64,000 nt of DNA from Rhinopomastus cyanomelas (GCA_013400115.1 VXBP01004064.1:194-64193); one strand, 5' to 3'; shown: positions 1 through 12,312, numbered from the stretch's first letter. The notes: generated from the letters alone by a model not told the origin. Made by a program: numbers and translations.

Positions 1-333
1 ATGTTGATAAATATGGAGAGGGTGGGTGTCAGGAGGATGGAACCAGGATCTGCTTAGTGGCACCCAATGATAAGACAAGGGGCAATGGGTGTGAGCTGGA
101 ACACAGGAGATTCCACACCCATATGAGAAGGAACTTCTTCACAGTGAGGGTGACAGAGCATTGGAATGGCCTGCCCAGCGGGGATGTAGAATCTCCTCCT
201 CTGGAGATGTTTAAAACCTACCTGGACATGTTCTTCTGTGACTTGATCTAGAGGATCCTAATGTGGCAGAGGGATTGGACTGGATGATATTTCAAGGTCC
301 CTTCCAATCCCTAACAGTCTGTGATTCTGTGAT
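1..333 (+). mobile_element. CR1 LINE, type A, cut by window edge
   Basis: The copy enters already inside the ORF2 C-terminus. The frame at 57-251 shows RGNGC, MRRNFF and HWNGLP and ends in FFCDLI before a stop. The 3' UTR follows (GGATTGGACTGGATGAT) and ends with the CTGTGATTCTGTGA tail at 319-333. The window edge removes the 5' part. It is non-functional by truncation. Confidence 0.93.
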
Positions 334-1587
334 AAATGGTACTAAATGCAAGCAAACAAAGGATGCATCCTTATTACCTCCTCTAAATCAGGCAATTTCT
401 TCTGCTGGCAGACGGAATGATCCAATCAGTATATTTTTCCTGAACCTGAGATGGTTGAGACAAGAGCATAGTAACTAAACACATAAAATCATTCCCCACT
501 GCAGTTGTTAAATTATCAGGGCAGTTACCTACACTCTTATCTCTATGTCAATTTACATGAGTAAGTAAGTAGCCAGGAAAAGCAAAGGCGAGAATCCTTC
601 AATTTTATCCTTATTCTACCAGCATGCATATCTTAATTCTACTAAATCATGCGTAAAATACTTTCTGGTTGTCTACAGAGAGCTCAAGATACTTTTATGT
701 ATCATTATTGAACCTGATGACCTATATCCACATGTGATGGGGAAGTCCCATGGGCTCATATAATTTCCCACTACAAGGCACTTCAACTGAATCTGTTATG
801 TTAGTGCTTTTTTACCACCAGGCATTTGACATGCTCAAGTGTATAAACACAATCAGCTAAACACTGCTTATTTTTTGACAGTTATTCTCTAACAGCACAT
901 GAACAGCATTTGCTGAAGTGAAGAAACTACAGTTACAAGTGCTTTGAAAATAGAGTAAATATGGTTTCAGCTGCAATGTTTTAGTGTAGACTAATTGTCT
1001 TTCTAGAATCTCCAGCCTTTTAAAAGGAAATTCTCAATGACTATAGAGAGGTCAAGAGTAAGAGTTTCAGCACTTGGTCTGCAATCCAGATTATATTTCA
1101 AACAGTTTTTCTTTGCCCATAGAATTTTCACAATTCATTATATATGATGTGAAAGAAAAGATTGTGCAGAATCCTTCTTACGAAGCGAATGAAAATGTTT
1201 TAGGAAAAAACATTCAGTAATGGATCATTTTTGCAGGATGTAACAGGAAAACAAACAAAATCCTTTGAAGAATCTTACGGATATAGAAAAAGAGATCATG
1301 AAGATAGTACATTAGATACTCTTGGTAGAGTTAATCTCATCTAGGCAGAGGAGTAGGGCGCAGGGCAGGGATGGCTAATGCAATTGCCTACCATTGCTTT
1401 TGTAAACAAGTTGTACTTTTTATGGAGCTTGTTTTCCTTGCCTGAAACATGCTTTTGCCTAGTAGCTACTGTTGCTGTACTTATATCTCTTCTCACTTTC
1501 AACTATTTCATCCAGCTCACCAAAAGCTTTAAGACTCCAGTGGGACTGAAAACTTCTAAGAGCTTTTGCAAAGAAAGGGCCTGGAGA
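334..1587. other. Unique AT-rich DNA, nothing recognised
   Basis: No repeat or gene signature is visible. A 77-codon hydrophobic open frame at 1378-1611 runs straight into the following CR1 copy and has no homology I recognise, so I treat it as chance. Confidence 0.5.
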
Positions 1588-1876
1588 ATAAATCTTATGA
1601 GGAGAGATTGAGACAGTTGGGACTGTTTAGCTTCAGAAGAGGAGACTAAGGGGAGACCTCATTGCTCTATACAGCTATCTGAAAAGACATAGTAGAGATG
1701 CTGCTGCTGGTCTCCTCTCACAGGTTATTAGCAACAGAACCAGAGAGAGGAAATGGTTTCAAGTTTTCACAGGGTAGGTTTCTACTAGACATCAGGAAGA
1801 AATTCTTCCTGGAGACAGTGGCCAGGGCTACCCAGGGTGGTGGTTGAGTCCCCAACCTTGGATGTGTTTAAAAGTC
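1588..1876 (+). mobile_element. Older CR1 fragment, interrupted at its 3' side
   Basis: Sense-strand CR1 sequence starts at the YEERLRQLGLF-like region (1593 on) and runs through the GGNGF-like and RFLLDIRKKFF-like regions to GTGTTTAAAAGTCAT. It stops exactly where the antisense CR1 at 1877 begins, so the younger copy probably inserted into it. I do not see its missing 3' end beyond 3035. Confidence 0.8.
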
Positions 1877-3035
1877 ATAGGATCATAGGATGTTAGGGGT
1901 TGGAAGGGACCCAAGAGATCATCGAGTCCAACCCCCCTGCCGGAGCAGGACAAAACTATCTAACACAGATCACAGAGGAACGCATCCAGGCGGGCCTTGA
2001 AAGTCCCCAGAGAAGGAGACTCCATGACCTCCCTGGGGAGTCTGTTCCAGTGCTCCGTGATCCTCACAGTAAAGAAGTTCCCCCTTGTGTTGAGGCGGAA
2101 CCTCCTCTGCTGCAACTTACACCCATTGCTCCTTGTCCTATCACAGGGAGCAAGTGAAAAGAGCCTGTCCCCCCCCTCCTGGCCAGCCTTCAGGTACTTA
2201 TAAACATTGATCAAATCTCCCCTAAGTCTTCTCTTCTCCAGACTAAAAAGCCCCAAGTCCCTCAGCCTCTCCTCATAAGCCATGCCCTCCTGTCCCCTAA
2301 TCATCCTCGTAGCCCTCCGCTGGACCCTCTCCAGTAGATCCTTGTCCCTCTTAAACTGGGGGGCCCAAAACTGAACACAGTACTCAAGATGAGGCCTCAC
2401 CAGGGCAGAGTAGAGGGGGAGAAGAACTTCCCTCGATCTGCTGGACACACTCCTCCTAATACACCCCAGGATCCCATTGGCCTTCTTGGCCACCAGGGCA
2501 CATTGCTGTGCCATGGTTAACCTGTTGTCCACCAGGACCCCCAGGTCCCTCTCCACAGGACTGCTTTCCAGTAGATCACCTCCCAGCCTGTACTGGTAGA
2601 GTCTGTTATTCCTCCCCAGATGCAGGACTCTGCACTTGTCCCTGTTGAACCTCATCTGGTTTCTCTGTGCCCAGCCCTCCAGTCTGTCCAGGTCTCTCTG
2701 GATGGCAGCACAGCCCTCAGCTGTATCAGCCAAGCCTCCTAGTTTGGTGTCGTCGGCAAACTTGCTAAGCAGACACTGTGCCTTCATCAATGACATTGAT
2801 GAAGATGTTGAACAAGACCGGTCCCAGCACCGATCCCTGGGGGACACCACTAGTCACAGCTCTCCAGCTGGACCTGGCACCATTGATCACCACCCTCTGA
2901 ACTCTATCCTGCAACCAGTTCCTAACCCACGTCCCTGTCTGCTCTTCCATCCCACACTTCCTCAGCTTGCTCACTAAAATTTCATGGGAGACAGTGTCAA
3001 AGGCCTTGCTAAGGTCAAGGTAGACGACACCATTT
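1877..3035 (-). mobile_element. CR1 LINE, 1.16 kb, best-preserved copy
   Basis: The 3' end on the minus strand carries the tandem tail (ATCCTATG units, 1873-1890) and the UTR hairpin CCTGC/GCAGG at 1936-1949. Reading leftward on the minus strand it covers the reverse transcriptase palm through the C-terminus. It is 5' truncated just before the YLDLSKAFD box, so endonuclease and ORF1 are absent. Divergence looks lower than in the type B-F copies. Confidence 0.95.
1960..3033 (-). pseudogene. CR1 ORF2 reverse transcriptase remnant, one frameshift
   Basis: This encodes the C-terminal part of the CR1 ORF2 polyprotein, whose reverse transcriptase copies CR1 RNA into DNA at a nicked target. Three palm motifs are visible: YLDLSKAFD (catalytic Asp codon at 3014-3016), PQGSVLGP, and the catalytic FADD at 2749-2760 followed by TKLGG. 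The first two share one frame; a shift near 2765-2785 moves FADD and the remaining ~265 residues into another. Downstream come HLGRNN, LEYCVQFW, RRATRMIRG and HWNRLPREV, ending in FLCDLC. The endonuclease domain and ORF1 are missing and there is no native start, so it cannot act autonomously. Confidence 0.92.
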
Positions 3036-3575
3036 ATCTGGGATAATGTGAATCAACTAATACTTCAAGACCATAAAATTGTAAACGAGTTGGTCATTTT
3101 GCTGAAGAGTTTTCTTCATCCTGACAAAGAAATTAAGTTGAAGCATTTAGGGAGAAAATGTATTTGGAGTTGTTTTCATGGTGATGTAAGAGTATAAAGT
3201 AATATGACTAAAAATAAGTTATATATTCTGCTGAAAACACAAGCAAAGGAGAATCTGAACTAGAAGCTGCAATTGAAGAACAATACTTTTCTGCACAAGA
3301 GGTCAAAGACACAAAAAAATGGAGTGCTTAAAACAGATCCCTGTAAGAAAAACCCTCAAGTGGTCATCCTGTGAAGGAGTCCATCTTCTGAGTATGTATG
3401 GGCAATCAGATGAAGTACAGGAAGTGGCTGGCCTTTTTGCTCTGGCAATGCATCTATGTCTTACAAGATTTTTATTTCTCTAAAGCAGAAGCTGAATCAC
3501 TCTTCCTTCAATAATCATGAAATGCTTTCTTTAACCCTCTCTATTTATTTTAGGAAAAGCTCTTTACGTTTTTCA

Positions 3576-3970
3576 AATCACAGAACATTAGGGATTGGAA
3601 GGGACCTCAAAAGATCATCCAATCCACTCCCCCCTCCACAGCAGGATCCCCTAGATCAAATTGCACAGGAGCATGTCCAGCTGGATTTTTCTTTCCAGAG
3701 GAGACTCCACAACCTCCCTGGGCAACCTGTTCCTGTGCTCTGTACCTTCACTGGGAAGAAGTTCCTTTTTGAATCAATGTGGAACCTCCTAATGTTCCAG
3801 CTTACCCCATTGCCTCTTGAGAAGAGCAGAGCCTATTGCCACTGAGATGAGCCTAGACCCATCCTCCTGACACCCGCCCTTTCCATACTTATCAACAGTA
3901 ATGCGGTCACTCCTCAGTTTCCTTTTTTTTCCAATCTAAAGAGACCCCGCTCCCTCAGCCTTTCCCTTGC
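3576..3970 (-). mobile_element. CR1 LINE, type A, 5' truncated
   Basis: The minus-strand copy starts with a complemented type A tail and UTR (CAGAACATTAGGGATTGG) and runs into ORF2 with several frameshifts. Homology fades around 3970 inside the RLRELGLF-like region. The UTR hairpin is mutated on one arm (CTCCACAGCAGG). Confidence 0.88.
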
Positions 3971-4427
3971 AGAATTCCTCCAAGTAGGTCAAAGTAGGTC
4001 CATACATCTGAGACAGCAAGTTTTGCACAGACCAAAATAAACTCGTCCATCTGGCTACAAGATATTTGTGAAACTAATGTCTTCATGCCTATCAGTTTTT
4101 ATACTTGTTAGTTAACAGGATTCCATTTTTGTCATAATGTTGTGTCAAGCCAAATTTAAGAAAAGTTATTTATTTGAATGAATTGAATAAACTCTAAGGT
4201 TGCCTAACCTGAGCTTCAGTTAATATTATAATTTTTTTATACATTCCGTATTATTCCAAGGCAAACCTTCCTTTGTCAGACATCAGTAGTGTACAAGAAA
4301 ATGCAGAAAAGTAAAGCAAGGGAGACTCCTTGTGGCCTGATTCTCTTCTAATAAAACTGCAATACAGATGGTCTAATGTGAATTATAAGATACCATGGAA
4401 ATATTTTCTATAAGCAAGTGTGATAAG

Positions 4428-4578
4428 TTGTGGAGTATCCTTCCCTGGAGATGTTTAAAACCCACCTGGATATGCTCATGTGCGACTTGTTCTAGAGAAT
4501 CCTGCTGTGGCAGGGCGATCGCACTGGATGATCTTTCAAGGTCCCTTCCAATCCCTGATGTTCTGTGATTCTGTGATA
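4428..4578 (+). mobile_element. CR1 LINE, type A, 150-bp 3' end
   Basis: Only the last ~45 bases of ORF2 (SLEMFKTHLDMLMCDLF-like), the UTR hairpin CCTGCTGTGGCAGG and the CTGTGATTCTGTGA end are present. This is a severe 5' truncation. Confidence 0.9.
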
Positions 4579-5130
4579 AATAGTACTCAAACAATCCTAA
4601 ATGCTTCACAAAATCACTAGCTAGATCTCAGATAGGACAATAATTATAACAGTGTGGTGACACGGCCTTAGCAGCATTAGTTAAAGGTATGGTTGCTCTA
4701 GATTTCTGAGCAATGTGGTCTTCTCGTGAGTCAACGGGGGTACTGGAAGGATAAGCCATTCAGTTTATAGGTTTCTGCCTCTCTTTCTGAGGTGGTTTTG
4801 TTGTAGTCAATTCCATACAAACACGAGAATAGCAAGTGAGAGAGACCTTTTGAAAAGCACAGATCTCCTCTCACCCGGGTATCATATTGCATCAACATTG
4901 CCCTCAACCAAACTTAAAGATATTGGGTCTTTTCAAAAGTAAAACACTTCAATAATCTATGGGGCACCACTCAAACAAACACCTCATAACTGTGCTAACT
5001 CTAAGACTCTTTTTTTTTTTTTGCTTTATGTAAGAATTCTAACAAGAAACCTGGCTGCTTTTGTCACACGGGTCTGCAGAACGAGCACACAGAACTTAAA
5101 CATGTGGATTACCTCCTACATTATGTGTCG

Positions 5131-5288
5131 CACGAGGAGCGACTGAGGGATCTGGAGCTGCTCAGCCTGAAGACTAGGAAATTGAGAGGAGACCTTCTTC
5201 CTCTCTACTGCTACATGAAATAAGGTTGTAGAGAGACAAAGGTTGGGCTGTTCTCCCTGCTGGTGAGTGATAGGACAAAGGGAAGTGA
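5131..5288 (+). mobile_element. CR1 fragment lacking its 3' end
   Basis: Homology runs from a YEERLRDLELLSLKTRKLRGDL-like reading through GGCREAKVGLFSLL-like to GDRTKGSE-like codons, then stops without a UTR or tail. It is probably an old type B copy eroded or deleted at its 3' side. Confidence 0.75.
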
Positions 5289-5789
5289 AAGAGAACCATG
5301 ATCACTAGGCATTGCTGTACCTTTACTCTCATTGTCCCCTGCCCTTCCAATTTGCCAAGTTACATTTAGACTTTATGAAGTGGAAGAAAAGCACTAGTGA
5401 TATGAACATAAATATTCATATGGGACAGAACTAAAGCAAGACACTCCTGAGCTTAGACACGTCCAAGTGTATACATAATCTAAGGCTTTACAAGCAAAAT
5501 AAAAGAGCATATGTAATCCTGTATTTTCTAGTCAATATTTTATCATCCTGGTTACGCTTTTCTTTAACATGGGATCAACTCAATACGATAAGAAAAGACT
5601 TTTTACTGCATTTTCAGATCACTGATGAAGACAAGGTATCTCCCTGAAATTTTAACAAGTGGTAAGGCAGAAACTCTTATATTTGTGCACAAAACAGAAT
5701 TCCTAAAAACCCGAGATATTTTATTTCACAGTCTAGCCTCTGAGAAAGGTGAAAAATCATTTTGTAAGAGAAAAATGCTGCAGACCAAC

Positions 5790-6232
5790 AAAAGATGATG
5801 AAGGGAGCGGAACATCTCCATGAGAGGAAAGGCTCAGAGAGCTGGGTCTCTTTAGTTTGGAAAAAAAGAAACTGAGGGGTGACCTCATTCATATTGATAA
5901 ATATGGAAAGGACAGGTGTCAGGAGGATGGAGCCAGCCTTTGCTCAGTGGCATCCAATGATAGGACAAGGGGCATTGGCTGTGAGCTGGAACATAGGAGG
6001 TTCCACATAAATATGAGAAGAAACTTCTTCAAGATAAGGGTGACAGAGCCCTTGAAAGGGCTGCCCAGGGGGGCTGTGGAGTATCGTTCTCTGAAAAGGT
6101 TTAAAGCCTGCCTGGACATGTTACTGAGTGACTTCATCTAGGTGATCCTGCTGTAGTGGAGGGATTGGATTGGATGATCCTTTGAAGTCCTTTCCAAACC
6201 CTAATGTTCTCTAATTCTGTAATTCTGTGAAA
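5790..6232 (+). mobile_element. CR1 LINE, type A
   Basis: The 5' end starts at the ATKMMKG-like region. The frame at 5857-6141 keeps RGDLI, DRTRGIG, FHINMRRNFF and FKACLDMLL and then stops. The UTR and CTCTAATTCTGTAATTCTGTGA end follow. One arm of the 3' hairpin has decayed (CCTGCTGTAGTGGA). Confidence 0.93.
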
Positions 6233-6754
6233 ACTAGTTGTTTTCAGCTGCCTAGGAAATCTGATGACTGTGATACCATTACAGAATACAATTCAGAGTA
6301 TTGTTTTGATAAAGAAGTATTGCTTCCTTTTTCAAATTTAGACTGCACAGCTAGTTAATCTAACTGGAAATTGCCAGTGAGGAGCCAAGACACTAAATAT
6401 AGATAACTTTCTTTTCAAGAGTTTCAATGGCTCTGCAGCCAGAATGAAACTCTCCCCTGAGCATCACATATCTAGAATCTGTCTTTTCTGCTAAGGACCT
6501 TCATATGGCCTTTTTTATATCCCCAAATTAAGAATGATCTCATATTCCTTGTTTTCTTAAGATTATAATGTCCCAGGTATCTATATTTTACACCTCCCCA
6601 GACTATCACCTCTGTAAGTGTCATAAACATTTTTTCCAGTAAGTTTAAGTTTTTTGCTGTTTTATTTCACTTCTTTTCAGTCTTTATTCCCACACCAAAA
6701 TACTAAGATAATTCACAGCAACAGACTTTTGTAATTGCTACAGAATTCCACATT

Positions 6755-6858
6755 CCAGAGCTAATGGTCTAGGGGTTAGGAAGAGGTTGGGATGAGGGCT
6801 GGACTTGATGACCCTAGAGGTCCTTTCCAGCCATGAGGATTCTATGATTCCATAATTA
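6755..6858 (+). mobile_element. CR1 LINE, type B, 100-bp 3' end
   Basis: Only the 3' UTR remains: GGTTGGGATGAGGGCTGGAC, then CCTTTCCAGCCATGA and an ATTCTATGATTCCATAAT end. No coding part is left. Confidence 0.85.
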
Positions 6859-7227
6859 TGCACTCTGGTAGCCATTCTAGAAACTATCATTTTCTACATG
6901 ACGTGTAGCTAAGTCAAACTTTTAAAAGCTTTTTTAAGGAAAAAATATATAGATAATGTACTTTTTTTCTTTCCCTTAATTCATTTTATAATCTTAGATA
7001 GACTACAGTTTCAAAATACAGACTTACTGCATGTTGGTCACTTAGAATGTTTTTAACCAAGTTTATAGAACAACTCCAGCTATATTTATCACACAAAGTG
7101 TTTTGTGTTTTTATGCAGTGACTAGTTCAGCTTTGATAATATTTTTCACTTTCCTCTTTTGGTCATCCTTACTTGGAAAGCAGTGTTTACTGTTCAATGC
7201 ATTTGATCTTTATACACTATATATTAC

Positions 7228-7956
7228 GAATCATAGAATCATAGACTAGCTATGGTTGAGAGGAACTTCAGAGATCATCCACTCCAATCTCCCTACTGTG
7301 GGTAGGGAAAGCTCTCATCAAAACTTGGCAGCTCAAGGCCTCATCCAACCTGGTCTTTGGCACCTCCAGGGAGCAGGCAGCCAGTCTCTTCAGGAAATTG
7401 ATTCCAGTGTCTCCAACCTTGCACTGAAGAACTTCTTCTTAAGATCCAGTCACAACTCCTTCAGTTTAAAACAATTTCCTCTTGTCCTGTCACTAGATCC
7501 CCTTGTGAAAAGTCCCTCTCCAGCCTTGCTGTAGTTTCTCTTCAGTTATTGGAAGGCAGCTATAAAGTACTCATGGAGTCTTCTCTTCCCTAGGCTGAAC
7601 AAACCCAGCCTCCTCAGACTATCCTCATAGCAAAGATGCTCCAGCCCTTGAATCACCTTTGTAGCCTCCTCAGAATTCATTCCAACAGTTCTATGTCCTT
7701 CTTATGTTGTGGATACCAGGACTGGATGCAGTATTTGAGGTGGAGTCTCACAAGGACAGATCAAATAGGGTGAATCCCCACTCTTACTCTGCCAGAGAGA
7801 CTTCTCTTCATGCATCCTAGAACACGGTTGGCCTTCTGGGCTGCATGTGCACATTCATGCTCATGCTGAGTTTCTCATCAATCAACACCCCAAGTCTTTG
7901 TCTTCGGTGCTGCTCTCACCCCACTTTGCACCCAGTTTGTACTTGTGCCCGGGACT
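7228..7956 (-). mobile_element. CR1 LINE, old type C copy, 730 bp
   Basis: The minus-strand 3' end is at GAATCATAGAATCATAGA. Homology then covers the ORF2 C-terminus and the LERVQ/LEYC/AQKANRVLG-like regions, with many frameshifts and an A/T-shifted composition that indicate age. The 5' boundary lies at CCCGGGCACAAG (complement near 7945-7956), where a different 75-bp segment begins. Confidence 0.87.
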
Positions 7957-8029
7957 GACCCAACCAGAACAGTAAACTCTGTTTATGCTTGGACACAAAC
8001 ACAAAAAATACATCAGCATTAAGCTTGAG
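7957..8029 (-). repeat. 75-bp segment shared with 12818-12893
   Basis: Read on the minus strand, this segment (TATTTTTTGTGTTTGTGTCC, then AGAGTTTACTGTTCTGG) closely matches plus-strand 12818-12893. It lies between two CR1 fragments here and beside one at the other site. It does not match the CR1 ORF2 frame I can recognise. Confidence 0.65.
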
Positions 8030-8040
8030 AGACCTTTTTT

Positions 8041-8098
8041 ATCATCTTTGTGGCCTCCTCTGGACTCACCCCAACAGTTCTATGTCCTTCTTGTGGAT
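8041..8098 (-). mobile_element. Short internal CR1 fragment
   Basis: The antisense of the LLGVSPEEATKMI-like CR1 region spans only ~58 bases, with neither 3' UTR nor 5' extension. It repeats a region already present in the 7228-7956 copy, so it is a separate fragment or a local duplication. Confidence 0.75.
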
Positions 8099-9225
8099 AT
8101 GAATCAACAGAATACAAACTGAAGAAGTCTGCAATGGCTGCATGACTGATAGTTATGCAGAAAACCTGGTGGATCTCCATGTGCAAAGAGCAAGATCAAT
8201 AGCAATGCCCAGATGCCAGCCAGTGAGCATCCAGTAGTCAATACAGGGGCACTTTATTTTTCAGATGGACTATAGGAGTGCAAGATCAGGACACAATCAG
8301 GACACATAACCTCAAAACTCTGTATAACAGATAGATAATGCTTCCTCTTATTTTTTTTCACAGGGAAGTACTTCATTTGACTTCAGATTAACAGTTGTAG
8401 CTGCAGTGCAAATCACTAATTGATTACACGACGTGCTTTGACAGTAAAATGCTTTCTCAAGGACTAGTGCCACAGATGGCTGAACTCTGAGACGTCTGCA
8501 CTGCTGTGTTTTGCAAATCTTTCTTTTCTGCTACCATTCTGTGATAACATTGTAAGCTGCTTTCAAGGTAAAGACTTCAGATCATTAATGTCTACACAAA
8601 ATTGCTGTAGAAAAGTCTGTTTGGAAAAGAAAGTTCTCCATTTTATTAGTGCATTGTGTAAGATTCTATGCTAGCTAAGGTCATATATTCTGTTGTTTAG
8701 AGACAAAACTAAGAACAGGTGATGTCTTCTCTTCTATCAGGTATTAACTGACACCTGAAATCACCTTAGAACTATATGAATTGATAATGAATGATAAATC
8801 AATCCATTATGCTGCAAACAAAATGGCTTATAATCAGATAGAGAAATCAATGAAAAGTAAAACCTTAGTGTGAAAGTATAAAGAAAAATACTGATTGTCT
8901 CTTATTTTACCAGTGAAGATGTTAGTGAATGTAATGAGTATGTGAGTCACTTACCTTCAAGCTTGCACACATCATTTCAACTTAATGACAGTATTACTTG
9001 GGCACAAGGAATAATAGGTGTTAATTCAATCTTCAAGTCACATCATAGCCGGTGTGAATTGCTAATTGAAAATAATTAGGCAGGTAAAGACTTTTTTGTT
9101 TCAATGAATTCCTCATGCTTTGATGTAACACATACTTTTATCATCAATAAGATGTTTGCAACACTTCATTAGTCATAAATGATAAGAGAATAAGGAGGAT
9201 TCATTGAAAAAAAAATCCAAAATAC
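8099..9225. other. Unique AT-rich DNA, nothing recognised
   Basis: No repeat, exon or RNA signature stands out in this 1.1-kb stretch. Confidence 0.5.
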
Positions 9226-9380
9226 TGAGTCTCCTTCTCTGGAGATGTTTAAAACCTGCCTGGACATAGTCCTGTGCAACTTGATCTAGATGATCCTGCT
9301 GTGGCAGGGGGATTGGACTAGATGATCTTTTGAGATCACTTCCAATCCCTAAGGTTCTGTGATTCTGATTTTGTGATTCA
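9226..9380 (+). mobile_element. CR1 LINE, type A, 155-bp 3' end
   Basis: It begins at the last ORF2 codons (SPSLEMFKTCLDIVLCNLI-like). The UTR hairpin CCTGC-TGTG-GCAGG at 9295-9308 and the near-consensus UTR follow, with a slightly disrupted GTTCTGTGATTCTGATTTTG end. Confidence 0.9.
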
Positions 9381-10784
9381 TTCTTGGAGATTTTTAACTT
9401 CATGACAAATGTTGATAAATAGAATACTAAAATCAGAGGAGTGTCTTCTTTCTATTATATTTTGTTCAAAAAATAGTAAACTGCAGGAATACTTTATTTT
9501 TTTAGAAAGGGGGGGTTAAACTAATATGTAATTCAGTGTGCATTGCCATGTTCAATTTGAGTAAGAAATGTAGTTTGGCAGATAGAATAAGTAAAGACAG
9601 CTTAAGGAATACAGTTTCTGCCAACCAGTGTGGTTGCCAGAAGCTGATGGTTCATGACTAAGGAAAACTAATTCTTGCAAATACTCAGAAATTGTTAACC
9701 TGCATATGAAACATAACAGTTCCAACCCAGTTTCTGGACCAGACTCAGCCATTTTCTTCCTGAAATCAGGTGCAGTTTGGATTGATATAAATGTTTTAGG
9801 TGATACATCTGAACATGCTCTATCTATCTATCATTTTCAACAGTTCCAGACTAGCTAGACTAGCTAGCACAAAAAAAAGTGCTTTGAGAAAATGCAAAAA
9901 TAGGATAGTTTATAAATGCTAAATAAAATATGCAGCTTTGCAGCTATTTATAAAGTAAGGAACTTTCTCACTGCAGTTACTTTTGCCCTGATCAAATCAT
10001 AGATGAGCAAATTATCCTTCACAGCAATCTCTTATAGATTTCTTTATGAGCTCTTTATTACTTTCAGGTTCATTCCTATTTTTTTCAACTCAAATGTATT
10101 CCAGCTCTATTATTTTCAAAATTAATACAGTATCTTCTAAGCAGCTCTGACTTACAGGAAGCTGCTGTACGATTTTGCACACAGTTTACTGGGCTGGAAA
10201 GGCATCAGCTTTTTCTTCCCGGTACAAACTTACAAAATAAAACTCTGAGAGATATGGAAAGGATATGAAAGTGTTTATTTCTCTCTTTAAATGACTTTAA
10301 CTGCACTTTAATTGCCTTCTGTCTACTTGCTTGTTCCTCTAACACATAGCCATAAGCATTTGCCTATGGGTTCTGAATAGGATTTACTGGCAATCACATT
10401 GCTACCTTGCACACGTCACTGTGGTCACTGTTGGCACATAGTCCACTCACTCGTCCTATAACAACTACACGTCTTGCTCGAAAATTAAGGTACCTAGGGT
10501 CCTCTCTCCTAGCTTTAATTTATTTCATTGTATCACCTCCAAAAGTATAAAATCCCTCCTGATACAAATCATACCTGAACTTTTAAATCACTTCTTCAGC
10601 CAGTAATCTATCACCCAGTAATCTATGGATTCTCCAGTGTCTGTTTTATATGCCAACATGATGTTTAATGTCATACAAGTGTAAGTTTTATGGCTGCTCT
10701 TGACCAAGTAGGTCATCTCTACTTTTTCCAGAAGAGTAAAAACATGTGAAAATATGTTCAAAGTCATTATGCAATGAGGTAGAG
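9381..10784. other. Unique AT-rich DNA with short simple motifs
   Basis: No gene or transposon is recognised. Small simple motifs occur near 9823-9865: a CTAT run, then repeated CTAG tetramers. Confidence 0.5.
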
Positions 10785-11074
10785 CTTTTGACATGGGTGT
10801 ATAGTGAGAGGACAATGGGAAAGGGTTCCAGACTTGAAGAGGGCACATAGAGGTTGGACATGAGGAGCAAATTATTTCCTATGAGGGTGATGAGATGCTG
10901 GAACAGGTTGCTCAAGGAAGTGGTGGCTGCCCCATCCCTGGAAGTGTTTGAGATCATGCTGGATGAGACCTTGAGTAACCTGATCTAGTGAAGATGTCCC
11001 TGACTGTGTAAAGAGTTTGGAAGTTGATGATCTTTAAGGTCTCCTCCAATCCTGGCCATTCTATGATTCTATTG
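10785..11074 (+). mobile_element. CR1 LINE, type C, 290 bp
   Basis: Homology includes the HWNRLLKEVV-like region (GATGCTGGAACAGGTTGCTC), PSLEVFEIMLDE-like codons and the UTR GATGATCTTTAAGGTC, with a CATTCTATGATTCTAT end. It is diverged and the frame is broken. Confidence 0.87.
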
Positions 11075-12312
11075 CATTTTTATTTGAAGTATTTTTGGTT
11101 TTGTCTAAAAGAGAGACACAAACAGAATTTCTTATTATACAGACACTGAATTAAAAAAATATATTGGAGCAAACACAAGAACAACTCTTGCTGAGGTGAA
11201 TTCCTTCTTTTCTAAGCTATGCACAGGGTATTTCTTGTGTTTTCTCTTCGTGGTTCCACCAGTTTTGTATGCTCATGTACTAAACAAGACGTATAGGTAG
11301 TTCTTAGTCTGTTCTAGATGGTCTTTTCAGCCTAAATAGGAAGACTAAAGGCATAACCTTGAGCTCTCTCTTTTTCCAGTGAACAGAAGAAAAGAGCAAT
11401 TTAATCAGACCTTGTACTTCACGCTCACTTTAATATTAAGGACTGAAAAGAATAGACACATGCAGTGCCTTTTCTGAAAGCAGAGAGAAAACTGTTCCTT
11501 TCTCTGCAAGAATTGTTATAACTGTTCATTATAATAAAAAGACTCAAGGTAGACTGTCCAAAATAATTTAAATGCATAACCTCTCAGGAGAGATAGGATT
11601 TCAAGCCAACCACCATAAGGAGTGTATCTTCTCAGCTACCTCTAATCCATCTAAAACCTAGTATGTCATTTGGACAGGTCTGAGACCCAAAACTCTCCTC
11701 ATGCACCGACTCAAAGCATTTTGGCAGCACCATTTCAATTCTGTACTCTATTTTCGAGGTATAGAAAGGGAAGCACTGATTCAGTGACTTGGTGACATCA
11801 GCTTTAAGCTTTGAATGGAAACCTTGGCTTCTTATAGACAAATTATTTTAAATATGTTAAAAAACCACAAAGATTGCTATTTCAATCTACTTTCTAATCA
11901 AATAATTGAATGAGATTGGGAAGAAAACAAACCTAAATGACATTTTAAGTTAATTTTCATGGGTTTTCACTTCCAGATATGTAAACATCTAATGTCAGTA
12001 AATTAAGTAAATAATTTCCTCTGAAATGCTGGTTTTCAATTCAAATTACAAAGCAAATGAGGATTAGGTTATTCCAAATCCTGTTTTTATTTTTTCTATT
12101 ATTTATTTAGAATAAGTCACGTTAGTGAAAAAGTTTAAGTGGTTTCAGTCTGACTCTTCTATATTTTGCTTTTTAGCATTTCTACTTCCCTGAAGTTAAT
12201 TAAGCAAAGCCAGAATTATCTACGGCTCAGAGTCCCACGTACCTGGTCTATAACACTTGTAATAGCATTTAATAGTTTTACAAACACAGAAATCTCTGTG
12301 CTGTTAATAATA
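11075..12312. other. Unique AT-rich DNA, nothing recognised
   Basis: A 1.2-kb stretch with no transposon or exon signature that I can support. Confidence 0.45.

Noticed and set aside
1378..1611. 77-codon hydrophobic open frame that could look like a membrane protein
   Set aside because: It ends inside CR1 homology, has no family motif, and its length is common by chance in AT-rich DNA.
2636..2977. 113-codon plus-strand frame over the CR1 reverse transcriptase
   Set aside because: It is the antisense shadow of CR1 ORF2.
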